This document shows, in pieces, positions 39,901 to 53,100 of a DNA stretch of 64,000 nt. Each line of letters starts with the position of its first letter. The stretch's first letter is position 1. This DNA is from Pyrocephalus nanus (taxonomy: Eukaryota; Chordata; Aves; Passeriformes; Tyrannidae). The notes under the pieces were generated by a model. It was not told the DNA's origin, did no database searches, and was given only the letters and a program-made list of their open reading frames with translations. A program made the translations under genes and the position numbers. Where the stretch lies: contig CM076279.1 of the NCBI GenBank assembly GCA_038380795.1, positions 2,991,001 through 3,055,000 of the forward strand. Reading direction: 5' to 3'.

Positions 39901-42900
39901 TTACTCCTTGACCCGTCTTATAATTCAGGGTGAGTTTGTAGGTGGTTGAATCACACTTGCGATTTTGTTCTGAATTTTGTTTTGGGATTATTTTTATAGT
40001 GAATGAACAATAACCTGGGTGAGAAAAATAACCCTGTTTGGTGCACTAATTTATAAAAAGCTGCCACGCTATTGGGACCCTCAACTGTGCCCTGTGAGTG
40101 GCTGGGAGTTGAATGTGACAGCAGCTGACAGGGAAGAACTGCCCTCCCGACATCGACACCGATTTAGAGACAGGGTGGTAGCAACTTGCTGGCAGCTAAT
40201 GCACCCCCCTGTTACATAAACCTTGTTAAAACACAGACACAGCCCAGAGTTTTCAGGGGGAGGGGGTTAAAGCTATTTTTCCAAGCTGCAAGAATACAGA
40301 AAATGGGGTTTCATTCCTCGGTGATGCCTCTGGCGCTGGGAAGGAGAGGAGAGCTGGCAGCGATCCCTGCAGAGCACACGGAGCAGCCTCGCCAGCAGCC
40401 ACCTCCCCAGGAGTTCTGTGCTCCCCCCTGCACATTCTCCAAATTATTTATGAGTGTATGAACGCTCAGCCACCTCCTGGCTCTGCACATGAATGGCCTG
40501 TCACACTGCTTGCTGAGGGCAGCTGGGCCAGGAGCCTCTGCCCAGACAAACTCGCAGGATTCTGGCACATCTCTGGAGTCTCATAAAAATTTTCTTTTCC
40601 TTAGAAGATCTTGCCACACACACCGCTCTGATAATTTGATTTATGGTGGCTGTTAGCAAGAACTTCATAATATCTGCAAGTGATTTTAAAAGGGAACATA
40701 CAGGAATATTCTCGATATTTGACCGGCTTTTAGGACCAAATGTCTATAAAGCCATCCCAAAGAATTGCCTGCGTGTGGGAGACATTTTTAATGTCTCAAA
40801 AACCACGGATCTCATGGTTTGCTTCACTAATATCTCTTTTGTGACAGCCCCAGAATCTGCAGGGTTGCTGCAGTCATTAAAGGAAAAGCTGTGCCTTTAG
40901 CAAACGTAACAGAAAGTTTCCTTCCCATTCCAGTCATTAAATTTACTTTACCATGAAGAAATAGGCAATGCATGGTATTTAAAAAGAACATTAATTTCTC
41001 ATAAATGGCCATCTACATGCATACAGAAATATTAACTAAATCCTATATGTTTAGGTAAGTGTATAGACAGATAAAATGAGAAATGTAATGGTCTGAATCC
41101 TTTTTCAGACGATTTGATCCATCTTGTGTCAAGATTTATGTTTCATTAAGCAGCTCTCCTACCCAGTAGTGATTAATGATAATTTTTACAAAGATAATCT
41201 TATTTTAAAAATAAAATAGAGTTGCTCCCAGGAGATTTCCAGTTAAAATTGAAAGCAGAGAACCTATTGCAGGCACAAAAAACTTGGGAAGTAGCGTTAG
41301 GGATGATGGTACATTTTTTTTTGTTAGTAGGAGAGGATATCTTAATAAATACAGAGAAATAAAGTGTCCTGCAAAAATGGTTCATTTTTTTGGCTTGTTC
41401 TAGACAAGGAAATGAATCATGTGAGTCTTGTACATCACCTGGGCAGTGCAGGGGCTCCTTGTATGGCCATTTTTCAGGGCTCAGGGAATGGGATCACTGG
41501 GCTCAGGAGGGATATGAAAAGAAATGTTACCTGGGCAGGGGAGTAGTTGTGGAATAGAGAAAAGTCTCATATCTGAAAGCCCTTTTAGTGATGAGAACTG
41601 TGCAGAAACTGGAAACTGCCTGAAAAGCAGGATTTGTTTCAGAGCCAGTTGTACATGTGAGTCACTACCAGCTCCAGAAAGGAAGCACTCAGTGAGTTTT
41701 AATAAATCCTCGGAATAAATCTTTAATGAAAGCTGAGCAGTTCTGGAGGCAGCTTTGGATTCTGCATACAGAGAGTACAAATCCAAAAATTGGAAGAAGG
41801 ACTATTTTCAGTAGTGGGTAAATCTTTTGAACTGTGGTTAAGGGGAGTGCAGTGAGGAACTGGGGAGGAAATGCCTTGGCTGAGAATACAAGATCCTCTG
41901 ACACTCACCTAAGTCATCTGAAAACTGGGCAAATCACTGGGATTTGTGCTAGAATGTTCTTCAGGAGGCAATGAGAATTATGGAATAATTTACTAATGCT
42001 TTATTGTGTGAAGACAGGAACTTGGAGCTGACTCTTGGAGCTCACAACAGCCTCCCTTTTCCTTCATTTTTCTGGATATTGTGCCAGGCCAGACCGCTGG
42101 AGACTGGAATTGTCTTCTAAAAGCAGTTACTGGCATGGGGTTGAGAGATTTCTGCTCATCTAGGTCGCCTGTGGGGAGTAAAAGATTGGCACAAAATGGT
42201 TGCTGTGATCACTAAACTGGTTTATTATCAACATTTGGGAATTCAGGAAAAAGGTAGCTGTGACTCACTTGAAAAGGAACTGAGTAAACCCATGCTGCTA
42301 ATCATCCAGCTTTGTTCTAGGGACAGAAACATTTATTTACTCATTCCTATGACTAATTTTATCTGCTGGTGCCACAAGAAGCTATAAATCCATTACTGCA
42401 TATGGCTTGCAACTCTTGACCTATCCAATCTCATGGAAGAAGTTTCAGCTTCGTCATCCGCTCTCCGAATTCCTCAAAAACTCTGCCCGTGTTTCTTCCC
42501 TTTACATCAAATGTCAGTTGTTCTCTGCCAGCCCACTCTGTTTTATTTAGATTCTTATTTCAAGTGTGAATACCTAAGAACAAGATCTGTGTTTGCTTAT
42601 GTCCTTATCCTATTCCTGGGAAGGTGGGTGTCCCAGCTGCAGGCTGGGCTCCTGGGTGGGTGCTGCTGGTTTAGAAGGAGGACATGATAGAAGAGCCACA
42701 GGACAGGCATCAAATAGTCTACATTTTCTGCTGAATAGACATTTATGATCTCTCTTTCGTTAACAAGGAGGAAAATGGCACTTTTTTCCCCCTCCTATTT
42801 ATGTTTTTGGAAGGAAAACCTGGGCAAGGGGGGATTTGTTAAAATTCCGTTTATACTTCTCTTTGTTATCTGTTCATCTGTGTGCTCTCTCAGTCCCCAT

Positions 42901-45845
42901 TAAGAGTCCAATCTGGACAAAATGTTGGGAAATTCAACTTGTAGCAGCTGATTTGCTCAGAACAGGGATTGTTCCCATCCTTAATAGTCACGACAGAAAA
43001 GTGACAGATTATATTTTAGGTTTGTGCCCAAGTTATGCTCCACTTCACCTCACTTCAACCATCTCTAATTTAGAGTAACATCCCTAGCACAGTGTTGAGT
43101 TTAATTAACTAATAATTATCAAGCAGTAAGAGATTGCTGGCTGTCATTACAGCTCTGGCACAACTCAGCCACGGTGAGTTGATTTATTTTCACGGGGTTA
43201 TTTTTCACTTAACTTTTTCACCCCCACACAAGAGAGGGTGCCTTTGGTGAGGGGGGGGTGTGGAAATCTCTTCTTCGTGTCAATCCTCTTAGAGAAACCT
43301 GACCCATCCTGTTAAAAATAGGGCACCCTTAGAGATGGACCACTTGGATGCTAATTCTCTGTAAGCACTATTCAGCACAAGTATCATCATGCTGTTTCCT
43401 CAGGAAAAGAAGAGCTAAATCAGTTGGAAAAAAGATGTCTGAGGGTATTAATTATGCAGACAAAAAGTACAAATGGGCCAGATATCTTTAAACAAGGAGG
43501 GAGATAATGACTTTGTCTGCAGCCTGTATTTAGTACATGTTGCATCTTTCCTTCCCAATTAATCTTTGAGCTTCTCTTTCTTATATTTAGAGGTTGGGTT
43601 GTTTGGGTTTTTTTTTCCATTTTCTGTCTGTGCTGCAAAAGAAAGAAGCAATCTTTCTTACACATGCTGCCATGGCCTCCTGCTGCCAGTGCTGTTTTCC
43701 AGGCTCAGCAGGTTTATCCAGGCTGCTCAGTGATGGCTTTCTCCAGGGAATTCTCCATGGCAGAGCTTCCAAGGATGTCTCTGCATCCACCCAGCCTATT
43801 GCTTAAAATTCTGCTTGTTACACTGAGCTTCTCCAGGTAAAATTGAAACCTGAAAGCTCAGTCAGAAGATGCCATGTTCAAATTAAGCCTTTTTGTTCAA
43901 GGAATTTTAGAGAAAAACTCACCAGTGTGTATTTTTGGGAAGCTGTAGAACATGTGGAGAGTTCTGCTCCTCACTTGTGTCAAACTACAGTACAGGAAAA
44001 AAGAATGAGAACGTGGATTTTGGAAGGAATGGCTCATGTGCCAAACCTGGCAGTGCAGTCACAAGAGCCAGGCACAAGAAGACTGAAAAAAAAACAAACC
44101 AAAAAAAGCCAAAATAAACCCAAATATAGGATGAGAGAGAGCAGCTTGCACTGAAAGCTGTCACTTCATCCTGCACTCTCTCTTCATGGTTCTCAGTCCC
44201 TTTGGGATTGTAAATGCTTCACTAAAATAAGTTATTGCATCTCAGTGTTGTTCCTCAGAAGTATTTGAAGATCACTTTCAGTGTGCTAAATTTTAATATT
44301 GGGTGGGTTGGGGTTTTTTTTCATGAGTTGAAAACAAATGGTTTTCCAGCTGACCACTGTGTGTGAAGACCCTCAAAGGGCAAACTCAGAGTAAATGAGA
44401 GTGGAGACAATTTTCCTGGTCTGAAAACTTGTCATTTCCCCAGTTGCAAAGCCCCTGTCAGATTTATGGAAAACTAAAACTGAAATGGTTTGTAAGGATG
44501 TTTCTGTTCTTTTCTTTTAAAACACAGTGGTTTCTTTTTTCTGCTATAATTATTTGAGCAACAAACTGAGTGAACAGAATTACATTTTATTTTAAAATTT
44601 TAACCCACAAGCATTTTCTGTCTGTAGTTTTGAAAACACAAATTTAAGAAACTTGATCAGTATCAACTGTTGGGTCAAGGTCATGTGATTCATTTCCAGC
44701 CACGATCTAATTTCGTTAATTAATTTACCTCAGAGTATCTGTTCTGCATGAGAATTATCTCGAAAAATAAACTGGTATCTTCCAAATCAGTAACTCCCCC
44801 CCATCCCTGGACAGTGCCTCCTTCCTACAGCTATTTTGGAAATAAGGTCCCAGTTAGGTCTGGTGTTTCTCCCTTCCAGCTTGTTCTACCACCCCTAATA
44901 ATCTCTCATTAAATAAACAGAGTAGGTCAAACTGTTTGAAATTATGGAGGGGTTTTTTTTGTGGCACTGGTGGGGTTTTTCTTCCCAAAAAGAAAATGTC
45001 CCTCTGCATGAAATGCCACAGGCAGTAGATTTGCACCTGGCAGTTGTGTCCTTTGGAAGAACACAATGAACATTAAAACACTCTCTCCATCCACTGCAAG
45101 GACAGAGCCAGCCTAGAGCTGGTTCCATCACCCTGCCAGTACACCTGGTGTGGGAAATGGAACACAACATCCCATGGTTTATAAATCAGCCCCAGTGCTG
45201 TTTTACAACAGGGGTGTTGTCAACACCACCATCTTTCATTCCACTGGCCTTTGGTAAAGCACAACAATGAAAAGCTGCTGCCCAAAGCCTGTCCTCTTCT
45301 TAGTCTCTATATAAAAATAATATCTGTGTTGCTTGGATGCCTTTCAGCCTCCATGCTGGGAAACAACAGATTGAAATCCTGGGAAGGATTTTTTTTATTT
45401 ATAATATGAAAATGCCATTTAAATCTGAGGGAAGAGGAGAAGAGTGCCTTTGAGCACCTGTTGCTGAAGATCTAACAAGTTTTCTTTCTTCTCTTTCTTT
45501 GCATTAGCTCTGACTCTAAAATTCAAATTCCTGTACTAAATATTTTCCGTCAAGAAAAATCAGAGTGATGGATTTGGGTACTTAATCGTTCCACTGCAGG
45601 AAAGAGCTGCCTGGGAGCTGCGTGTCGGTTGTGAATCACTCCTCTCCTGTCATTGCTCCCTACAGTTCTGATAAATATCACTCAGTACAACCTCACTTTA
45701 CAACAAGGAGTTTCTTCCAAGTGGCTTTCACGTGTTATTTGTTTGTCAGCATCTTTCATTAACTCTGGTTTGACGTGTTATTGCTTCTTATGAGCGATGT
45801 CTGATCCTGTACAAACGAGCTGTTTGTTTTTTTTCATATTGACAG
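36934..45845 (+). other. PRKCA: PRKCA intron 5 (8.9 kb)
   Basis: This phase-1 intron splits a Val codon (G|TG). It holds unique AT-rich DNA, a C10 run (37529-37538), a CA repeat (39196-39211), a GC-richer patch at about 40320-40560 without a recognisable product, and an A-rich, C-interrupted tract near 44080-44122. The acceptor is a T8 tract followed by CATATTGACAG. No gene or transposon is recognised. Confidence 0.93.
39196..39211 (+). repeat. CA dinucleotide microsatellite
   Basis: About eight CA units in intron 5. Confidence 0.9.
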
Positions 45846-46002
45846 TGAGAGAAGCAAAAAACCTCATTCCCATGGATCCAAATGGACTCTCAGATCCTTA
45901 TGTTAAACTGAAGCTCATCCCAGACCCCAAGAACGAGAGCAAACAAAAAACAAAAACCATCCGCTCTACTCTGAATCCAGACTGGAATGAGTCCTTCACA
46001 TT
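45846..46002 (+). CDS. PRKCA: PRKCA exon 6: C2 domain, first calcium-binding loop and basic patch
   Basis: This 157-nt exon covers about residues 177-229. It reads [19 protein letters not shown] and then [20 protein letters not shown], ending [13 protein letters not shown]. The Asp of MDPNG and the Asp of LSDPY correspond to Ca2+ ligands D187 and D193 of mammalian PKC alpha. Lysines in YVKLK and KQKTK correspond to the polybasic K197/K199/K209/K211 cluster known to bind PIP2. Differences from the remembered human protein are D-to-E in VRDAKN and Q-to-D in LNPQWN. The borders are phase 1 and phase 2 (TT|T). If intron 6 were retained, a TGA would follow at once (46004-46006). Confidence 0.98.
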
Positions 46003-46100
46003 GTGAGTTTAACAGCACTTCATGCAGGATCTTTGCATGTTTTGAATTGTTTGTTCATTGTAAACTGTATTGTAAACTGCTCTACTTCTCTCCTTTTTAG
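46003..46100 (+). other. PRKCA: PRKCA intron 6 (98 bp, very short)
   Basis: This phase-2 intron has a GTGAGT donor and a CTCTCCTTTTTAG acceptor. At 98 bp it is close to the lower size for a vertebrate intron. A 12-bp unit, ATTGTAAACTGT, is present twice in tandem at 46057-46068 and 46069-46080, with one end-base difference. The second copy lies 20-30 nt upstream of the acceptor, where a branch point is expected. Confidence 0.95.
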
Positions 46101-46235
46101 TAAATTAAAGCCTTCAGACAAAGATCGCCGGTTGTCCGTCGAGGTCTGGGACTGGGACCGAACGACCAGGAATGACTTCATGGGATCTCTTTCATTTGGG
46201 GTGTCAGAGCTTATGAAAATGCCAGCCAGTGGATG
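46101..46235 (+). CDS. PRKCA: PRKCA exon 7: C2 domain, second calcium-binding loop
   Basis: This 135-nt exon covers about residues 229-274. It reads [19 protein letters not shown] and then [20 protein letters not shown], ending MPASGW. The Asp residues of WDWD and the one in RNDF match the C2 calcium ligands D246, D248 and D254, and the Trp before them matches W245. Ca2+ held here and in exon 6 bridges the kinase to phosphatidylserine. One conservative change is seen (Val for Ile in SVEIWDWD). Both borders are phase 2, so skipping would stay in frame but remove three calcium ligands. The donor is ATG|GTAAGA, splitting the Trp codon. Confidence 0.98.
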
Positions 46236-47010
46236 GTAAGAGTTTCAGACGAGAGAAGGAGAGAATATATCACCCAGAGTTTTAAATCACCCTTTTTCTT
46301 CAGCATGATCTACCTTTTTTTTTTTTTTTGAGCTTCTCACTGAGTTTCAGGCTATAAATTCACTGAAAGTGCAACTAAACCTAGGAAATACAGACTATAT
46401 AAATGTATATATATCAAAGGAGGATAATGAAAGGATTGCTTTTCTTTTGTGGTGTTCATGAAACCTCTGCTGGAGCCAGAAGCTGCTGCAAACTCAGCTC
46501 TGTGTACACAGTCTTGTGATGGGAATTTTATTTTTATCTCAAATATGATGTATTCATTACTAAGTGTATCATGTTATATATAGCCCTGCATATTCAAAGT
46601 ACATGGAAACTGATCTCATAAAATGCCATCTCATTACCTACCAAGCAAGGGGTAGAACTCCCCACACCTCCTGAAAAAGGACATTCCTTCCAGGACACTT
46701 CTTTAGGGCTGTGGAAGCGCTGGAGACAAAGGTTCTCCAGGGTTGATGTCTCCCATCATATCACAGGATGGGTGGGAAGAATCACCTCATCCATTCATTG
46801 CCACATAATTTGGGATTAAAGATTTGATTTCATGTTAAATATACTCTATTTCTGAGTTTGCTTTAGGTCCTTGAGATCAGTTCTTTACCTGTGACACTGA
46901 TACCAACCACACACACACACACAAATCATATAATCACACTAAATCAGGTTTCAAATCCAACAGGAATTAAACTGAAAAGTCACAATTTTTTTTTCTCAAA
47001 CGTTCCCCAG
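46236..47010 (+). other. PRKCA: PRKCA intron 7 (775 bp)
   Basis: This phase-2 intron splits a Trp codon (TG|G). It contains a T run at about 46316-46329, a short TATATA stretch near 46400 and a CA repeat (46908-46923) about 90 nt before the acceptor. The acceptor context is a T-rich tract, then CAAACGTTCCCCAG. Nothing else is recognised. Confidence 0.94.
46908..46923 (+). repeat. CA dinucleotide microsatellite
   Basis: About eight CA units in intron 7, some 90 nt upstream of the exon 8 acceptor. CA repeats near splice sites can bind hnRNP L. Confidence 0.9.
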
Positions 47011-47107
47011 GTACAAGCTGCTGAATCAAGAAGAAGGTGAATATTACAATGTTCCAATTCCAGATGCTGATGAAGATGGAAATGCAGAGCTCCGGCAGAA
47101 GTTTGAG
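47011..47107 (+). CDS. PRKCA: PRKCA exon 8: end of C2 and start of V3 hinge
   Basis: This 97-nt exon covers about residues 274-306. After completing the split Trp it reads [20 protein letters not shown], followed by [12 protein letters not shown]. It ends the C2 fold and begins the V3 hinge, which connects the regulatory and catalytic halves and is cut by calpain-type proteases in this family. The acidic segment differs from remembered human PKC alpha (PEGDEEGNME there, [10 protein letters not shown] here), as expected for a loosely constrained loop. The donor is GAG|GTGAGG, phase 0. Confidence 0.97.
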
Positions 47108-50100
47108 GTGAGGGCTGAAAACTGTATATTGCACTTACTTTTCACTTTTTTACAAGATTTTTCACTTTATTCCAAAAAAGAAAGCCCGTTAAAAGATACA
47201 TATGGTTGAGAGCTACTGCTTCTGTTCCTGTGACAGCACTGTGTGACTTTGGTTTCCTTGAAGATTGGACCAAATGGTTTAATTCAGTGGTGGCATCATT
47301 TTCCTGACAGTTCAGCTTCTCTGCTGTGACACTTCTAAGTTGGTATTTTAAAATATGTTTTGTCAAGCATGTGTAATAATTTCAATATCTTCTAATACTT
47401 GCTGCAAAATCCTTCAGCCATTATCCATGGTATCTGCATTATTCGACAAAGGATATTTTCAGAAACCACATATTTAGAATGTTTAACACTGTAAGTTCAT
47501 GTGTTTTAACAAAAGGCTTGTAATGATTCCTGATAATTTAGAGTCTCATAATTTTTGCAGAGGTTTTCCATGTGAAATTCTGATCTCACTTTAAGGACCA
47601 GAGGTATTGCTGGTTATGTATAGAAAAGATAATCCAGAGAAAAAGCTTTCCACAGTGTCCTGCCTTCTGTTGGTAGCCACAAGCACAGTCTCATTGTGCC
47701 ATACAGAGGAATAATTCCTTAATGATCACACTTAGCCAGCAACTCAAATTCTTCTGACAACTGCAGCTGATACTCCAACTAAATATTTGCTGAGCACAAA
47801 CCCCTGGAACAGGGCAGGTATAGCCTGGGGAGGGAGGGGGTTTTGCTGATGGCTGTGCTGGATCCAGCTCATCTCCCTTGGCTGCCCTTCCAGCTGCTCA
47901 CACACAGAAATGAATGTGAAATATTCCAATCTGCACTGTTGGTTTCCTTCTCCTGGTTGGACATTTACAGCCTCAGCCAGGCTGTTCCTGCAGAACGTGA
48001 TTAATGTACCTGTTGTGCATAAACAAACACGCCTGTTCCTTTCCACCTGAAATGGCAATTTTTTATGTTCACCATCAGGCAGAATTCTCCATTGTTATTA
48101 TAAAAGATGGGTTAAGCCAAGAAAGTGAGGAAAAACGGCACCTGTTCAACTTTGAAGGAAGAAAAAGAAAAGGTGCATCGATTTCTTGTGAACATATTTG
48201 GATCAGCTCCCATGCTCCTGTCTGCAGCATGAACTATGATTTTTGTTACACATTTGAGAAGTATTTGAATCTCCATTCCATTTTCCTTTCTTTACAATTG
48301 TGATCTGACCCAGTGTGATTTTATTTTGCTGCACTAGGTCATCTGCTGTTCAAGATCATATTTCTTTTTTCACCCTCCCTGTGAAGAATAGCTTCAAAAG
48401 GAATTCTGTCCAGCCCTTCCATGCCCCTGTGCATTGCACAGAGCCTGGAATTGGGTGGATCTTTAAATACTGGTGATGCAGGTATAGAAATCTACCTGTT
48501 TTTTTTCTCAGGTCAGGGACAGCACGAAGAAAAGTCACTAAAATCGTCCACTTAAAAAGGTCAGACATTATATGCACTATGTTTGCATATTGAATTTACA
48601 ACCTCTTAGGCTTTTTTCTTCATCCTACAGTAAATACACTGGCTGCAGGAGAAACAGTGAGGGTTTATCTGTGTCCTGCAATGAAGTGGAGGAGAAATCC
48701 TGAGAGGTTGCATCATGTGAAGCTCCTGGACCTGGTGCCAGAAACAGCAGCTTCACAGAGGGGCAGCTCTGCCTCAGAAATAATTAGTCTGTCTCAAAGT
48801 CTAATTAGTTCAGCCTCAGCACTGTGTATTTGAGGCTCTCCCTGCTCGGGGAGTAACCTGGTTGTTGCTGTTGGAGTGACTGAATTAATCAAGGGAAGGG
48901 AATTGGTCTTCAGTGAGCACGGTGTCTCCAGGAATGTGATTTCCCCAGGTGCACAGTGAACAGTTTTAAACCTCAGTGATGATAAATGAGAGTGTTGGTA
49001 GCTGAACAAACCCTGTAATTATGAGGAGCCCGAGGCTGGGATAATGCAGTGGTACATGGCAAAAGGATTCAGGTTCACCCATTTTGCTCTCTTTTAAAAT
49101 TTACCGCTGTGAGAAGGAGCAGAGGGGAGCAGGACCCTCCAAGGAAAATTCTTGCTTGGTTTCAAGGGGCATCACTGTGATGGCTTCTAAAAATTAGCAG
49201 CACAGATGTCTGAATGGTGGTATTTAACTTATTAGCTATTCTGGTGTGGCACAGAAGTGGTGCTGACTCTGATCATCTTTTATCTTACTTCTGTTATCAT
49301 TTATATCCTGGCTTACATAGGCATTTTATTTTAGGTACCCTGTACTAAGGAACAAATAGATAGCACTGAGAAATATGCTGCTATTTGGGATTTAATGACA
49401 TCATCTAAATAAATATTGCCACTGTTCTAAAATCAGCATTGAAGCCTTGCAGGAAGGAGATTGCAGATCTTGACTGCCATTTTCCTGGGGGAGTGAATTT
49501 GTCAGGAACATTAAAATTATAGATAGACCAAGAGGTCATTCTGGGCCATCTCCTCATTTATCAGTTTCTAGAAGGACTAACTCCAGAGTACTTCCTAATC
49601 AACTCTGCAGTTGTGCTGCTTGGTCTATTTTTCAATATATGACCCTGTGATTGGTAGCCAAGATACATTATTTTAACTTTCAGTACAAAATTACAACCAT
49701 TTCTGAAAAAATATTGCATTACTGATGTCAAAATGAATCCTAGTGGCCTTCAGAGTAAAGGGCTCTTATACAAACCTAAGCTACACAAGAGCAGAGAAAC
49801 TTTAGGATGAGAATTTCATTGCTTAATATTAACACAGAATAAGAATATTCTCAAGTTATAAAAGATCAGGGAACCAGTAGCTGTGGAATTTCTGAAACCT
49901 GTTTCTGATCTTAAGAGTGTATAAGACACTCTTAAAATTGACTTTGCCCTTGTGACTAAAGTTTGGAAATGTGCTTTGTAGAACCTTCAGGAGCACTTAG
50001 GAACTACTTCCCATTAAAATCCGAATTTTAAAAATATCTGCCTGCATCTGGATTTCAACAGACAGTCTTGAGATTTGGCCTCAAGCTCTCATTGGTTTCA

Positions 50101-53100
50101 AACTCTTTACACAATCCCATCACATCTTTTTTAACATTTCACTGTAACCACCCAGAATTCTTATTTAAATGTGCTTATTAGCCACACAAATCTCATGGAT
50201 GTGCTGCTTTGCTTGCTGGACCTTCTGGCACAGATTCTTTAAATCATTTATTCAGTGCAAATCTACCATAAAGTAGCTATACAAGATTATAAATAAATCA
50301 TAATAGATTCAAAAATTCCCTTCCATTTGTAAATGAACAGAAAAAAAACCTGTTTGTCATGAGAAGTTTCCTCGTGGCCCATTCTGCCCCCTCTGAACCA
50401 GCTGAAAAATTAACACCCAACTTCTGCCCTATCCAACAGATGGGACCAAATTTGGAAAAGAAAGGGTTGAATAGGATGGTGCTTTTTTACTTTTTTGATT
50501 TTATTGCCAGGATTTTTCTTACTCTGTGCAATGTGTTATCTGTGTGAAGTTGGGCATTCTATAGAAAGAGAGCTGTGTTAGGCAGGGGAGGCAGTGCAGT
50601 ATTTTCTACACAACAAATTTTATTCAATCTACCTATTTTCAGGATCTCAACTCTCTCTGAAACTTACAAATCCCGTTATCTGCTCATTTAGCAGTGTGAT
50701 CAAATCTGTCCTCAGTGATTTGTACGTGATACATCATTATTAATATTTAGAGATAAAAATATACTCCTGTAGGAAGTGGAGGCAGGAGAAAATCTGTCAG
50801 TATTTTTCCGCTGGTTTTAACCTTTGGTTGTGAATTTTCTCTCTGGAATGGGATTATTTGTGGCCATCTCAAAATGCAACTCCCTTCTCAACAGGCATAT
50901 TCAGAATAATTGTGGCTGCTCCATAATTGTCCGTGCTGAGGTTGCCATGGGAACTCCCAACAGTCCCAGGTGGCTCCATGGACCCAAACTAGCAAATCTT
51001 CTGCCTGCAGCATCTCCTCTTTGTTAGATACTTATTTCCTCCTTACAGTATTTTACTAGGCAAAATAAAAAGCAGAATATTGAAATAATGCAACCTGATG
51101 GTATTTTTTTTCCTACCAGGTTGTGATTTGAGCAGTAAGATGCTTTTGCCATTTAGGGCATCATTGCTATTTTTTTTTTATTATTATTAGAGGAAAAGAA
51201 ATGTGTGAATTTGTAAAACTTCTATTGTAGAAAGTTATTTCAGTTTGGTCAAGCCTTTTTTCCCTTTTCCTGCTTAGTAAAGCACTTCTTGATACTTAAA
51301 GATCATCTTAGAATAATAATAGAGTAATTCTGGTTTAAAAGTAGGCTGGTGAGATATCCTCTCTTATCCCCTTCTTCCCACATCACCAGCACGGGAAATG
51401 TTATTAAAAATAAAGCAGTTATGGTCCATTCAAATGATTTTTTTTAAAATTAAACAAAGGCCAGAGCAGCTGTAATCCTGACATGTGGACACATTTACTG
51501 AGCACAAGGTATCTTGAGTGATGGGAGCAGTGTGAGTCACTACACCCAGCTTTGGGAACTGGAGTGATCCCAGCACGTTGTTACTGCTCCTGTAATCTTC
51601 ATTTTAAAGCCTCTGTGCAATGGTCCTCCTGGTGCATAATCTTCCCGTGTCAGGCATCTTCTTTTGTTCTAATGACTTCCTCTAGTGCAGCTCTGGGTGG
51701 GTTTCAGAGGAACAAAACTGGTCCCTTAGTTTCTGAGAGACACTGCTGTTCCCACTGTGGGGGGTCCGTTCTGATGGGGCTTCCCTGGGGACACAAATCC
51801 ACATCCACCACCCAGGCCACCTTTGAGTGGTGTCTGTGGGAGGGATTTCAGCTGCCTTGACCCATGGAATGGCTGGTGGAGGCTGCAGTTTCCTTTTGCA
51901 GCCTGCAGCAGAAGGAAAGCAGAGTTCAGAGCAGGGTGGATTTTGTACCTGAGCACTGGAAGTGTACAGTGAGTGGTGACATTTTGGTGACATCTCAGTG
52001 CTTCTGACTTTAACTGTCATGATGATCCTAAAGGAAATGTCTTTTAAAGCGCCTTATCATTTTAAATATAAGAACAGGGAGGATGTGGAGCTTGGCCATG
52101 GGGCTCGGTTATAAATAAATACCTGGGACCTCTCCAGGGACTGAGACAGATCTTTCTGCTGCTGAGCTCCTCCAGGATGCAGGGCAGTGCTTTGTGTGAC
52201 CAAACATGTGTGTTAATCCTTGTGGAGATGTGAATTTACAAATCCCCCAGTCTGGGTTTGTGCATACAGAGCTTTCATGGATTTACACCATCAGGCCTCT
52301 CTTTGTGGCAGCCCAAAGGTGTTAAACAGCACCTGAAAGGCACAATGAAAGCTTTCTGATGAGTTTTGTTGCTGTTATAGTCCAATGCTAAAGAAACCTC
52401 TTTCTTTTATTTATCATTTCCTTTCTGAACATCAATACATCATTTCAGATTGTTTCACTGCAGGTCCTGCATTTCTTAGGTCTTTGACACTCCCTTCAGT
52501 TTTAGTTTTTAAAGCAGTTTCTGGCTGCTTCATTAGAAAGGAGAAGGCCAGGACTGTCTTGATTAATCTAACATTTTCCTGATATTCACAGCAACTTTAG
52601 GCCAGAAGGATATTTTCTTTCTTTCCTTTAATCAGTGGCCAGAACATCCTAGAGCTGTCTTAATTCTGAGCTGGAGGCTGGGTGAAAATGTTGCAGTGGC
52701 ACAGCCAGGGCCATAGCAGAAGACTCCAGGGACTGTTTCAGTAGCTTCTTAAAAACCCAATGAGTTTTCTAATTAAATTTATTAAATTTTCATTCAAAAA
52801 AATACCCCAAACAAAGCAAAATAAACCAAACTGTAGAGGAGCTTATGATTTTTTTTAATTTGTGAGTTACTTTCTCCAAGTCTCTGTGTAAAATATTATA
52901 AGGGCTGTGAAGGAAACATTTCTTTAAAGTTTTTGAAGGATGGCAATGTTTTTGCCCCAGAGCTGTTATACTACAGTTACTTTACTCTTTTTTTAATAAA
53001 TAAAAGATATGATCTCTTCCATAGCTGTATCTAACCAATATGCACTCCCATTTTGAAGCAATAACTGTAACTTCAGGCAGGTTAGGGAAGGTAACATGGA

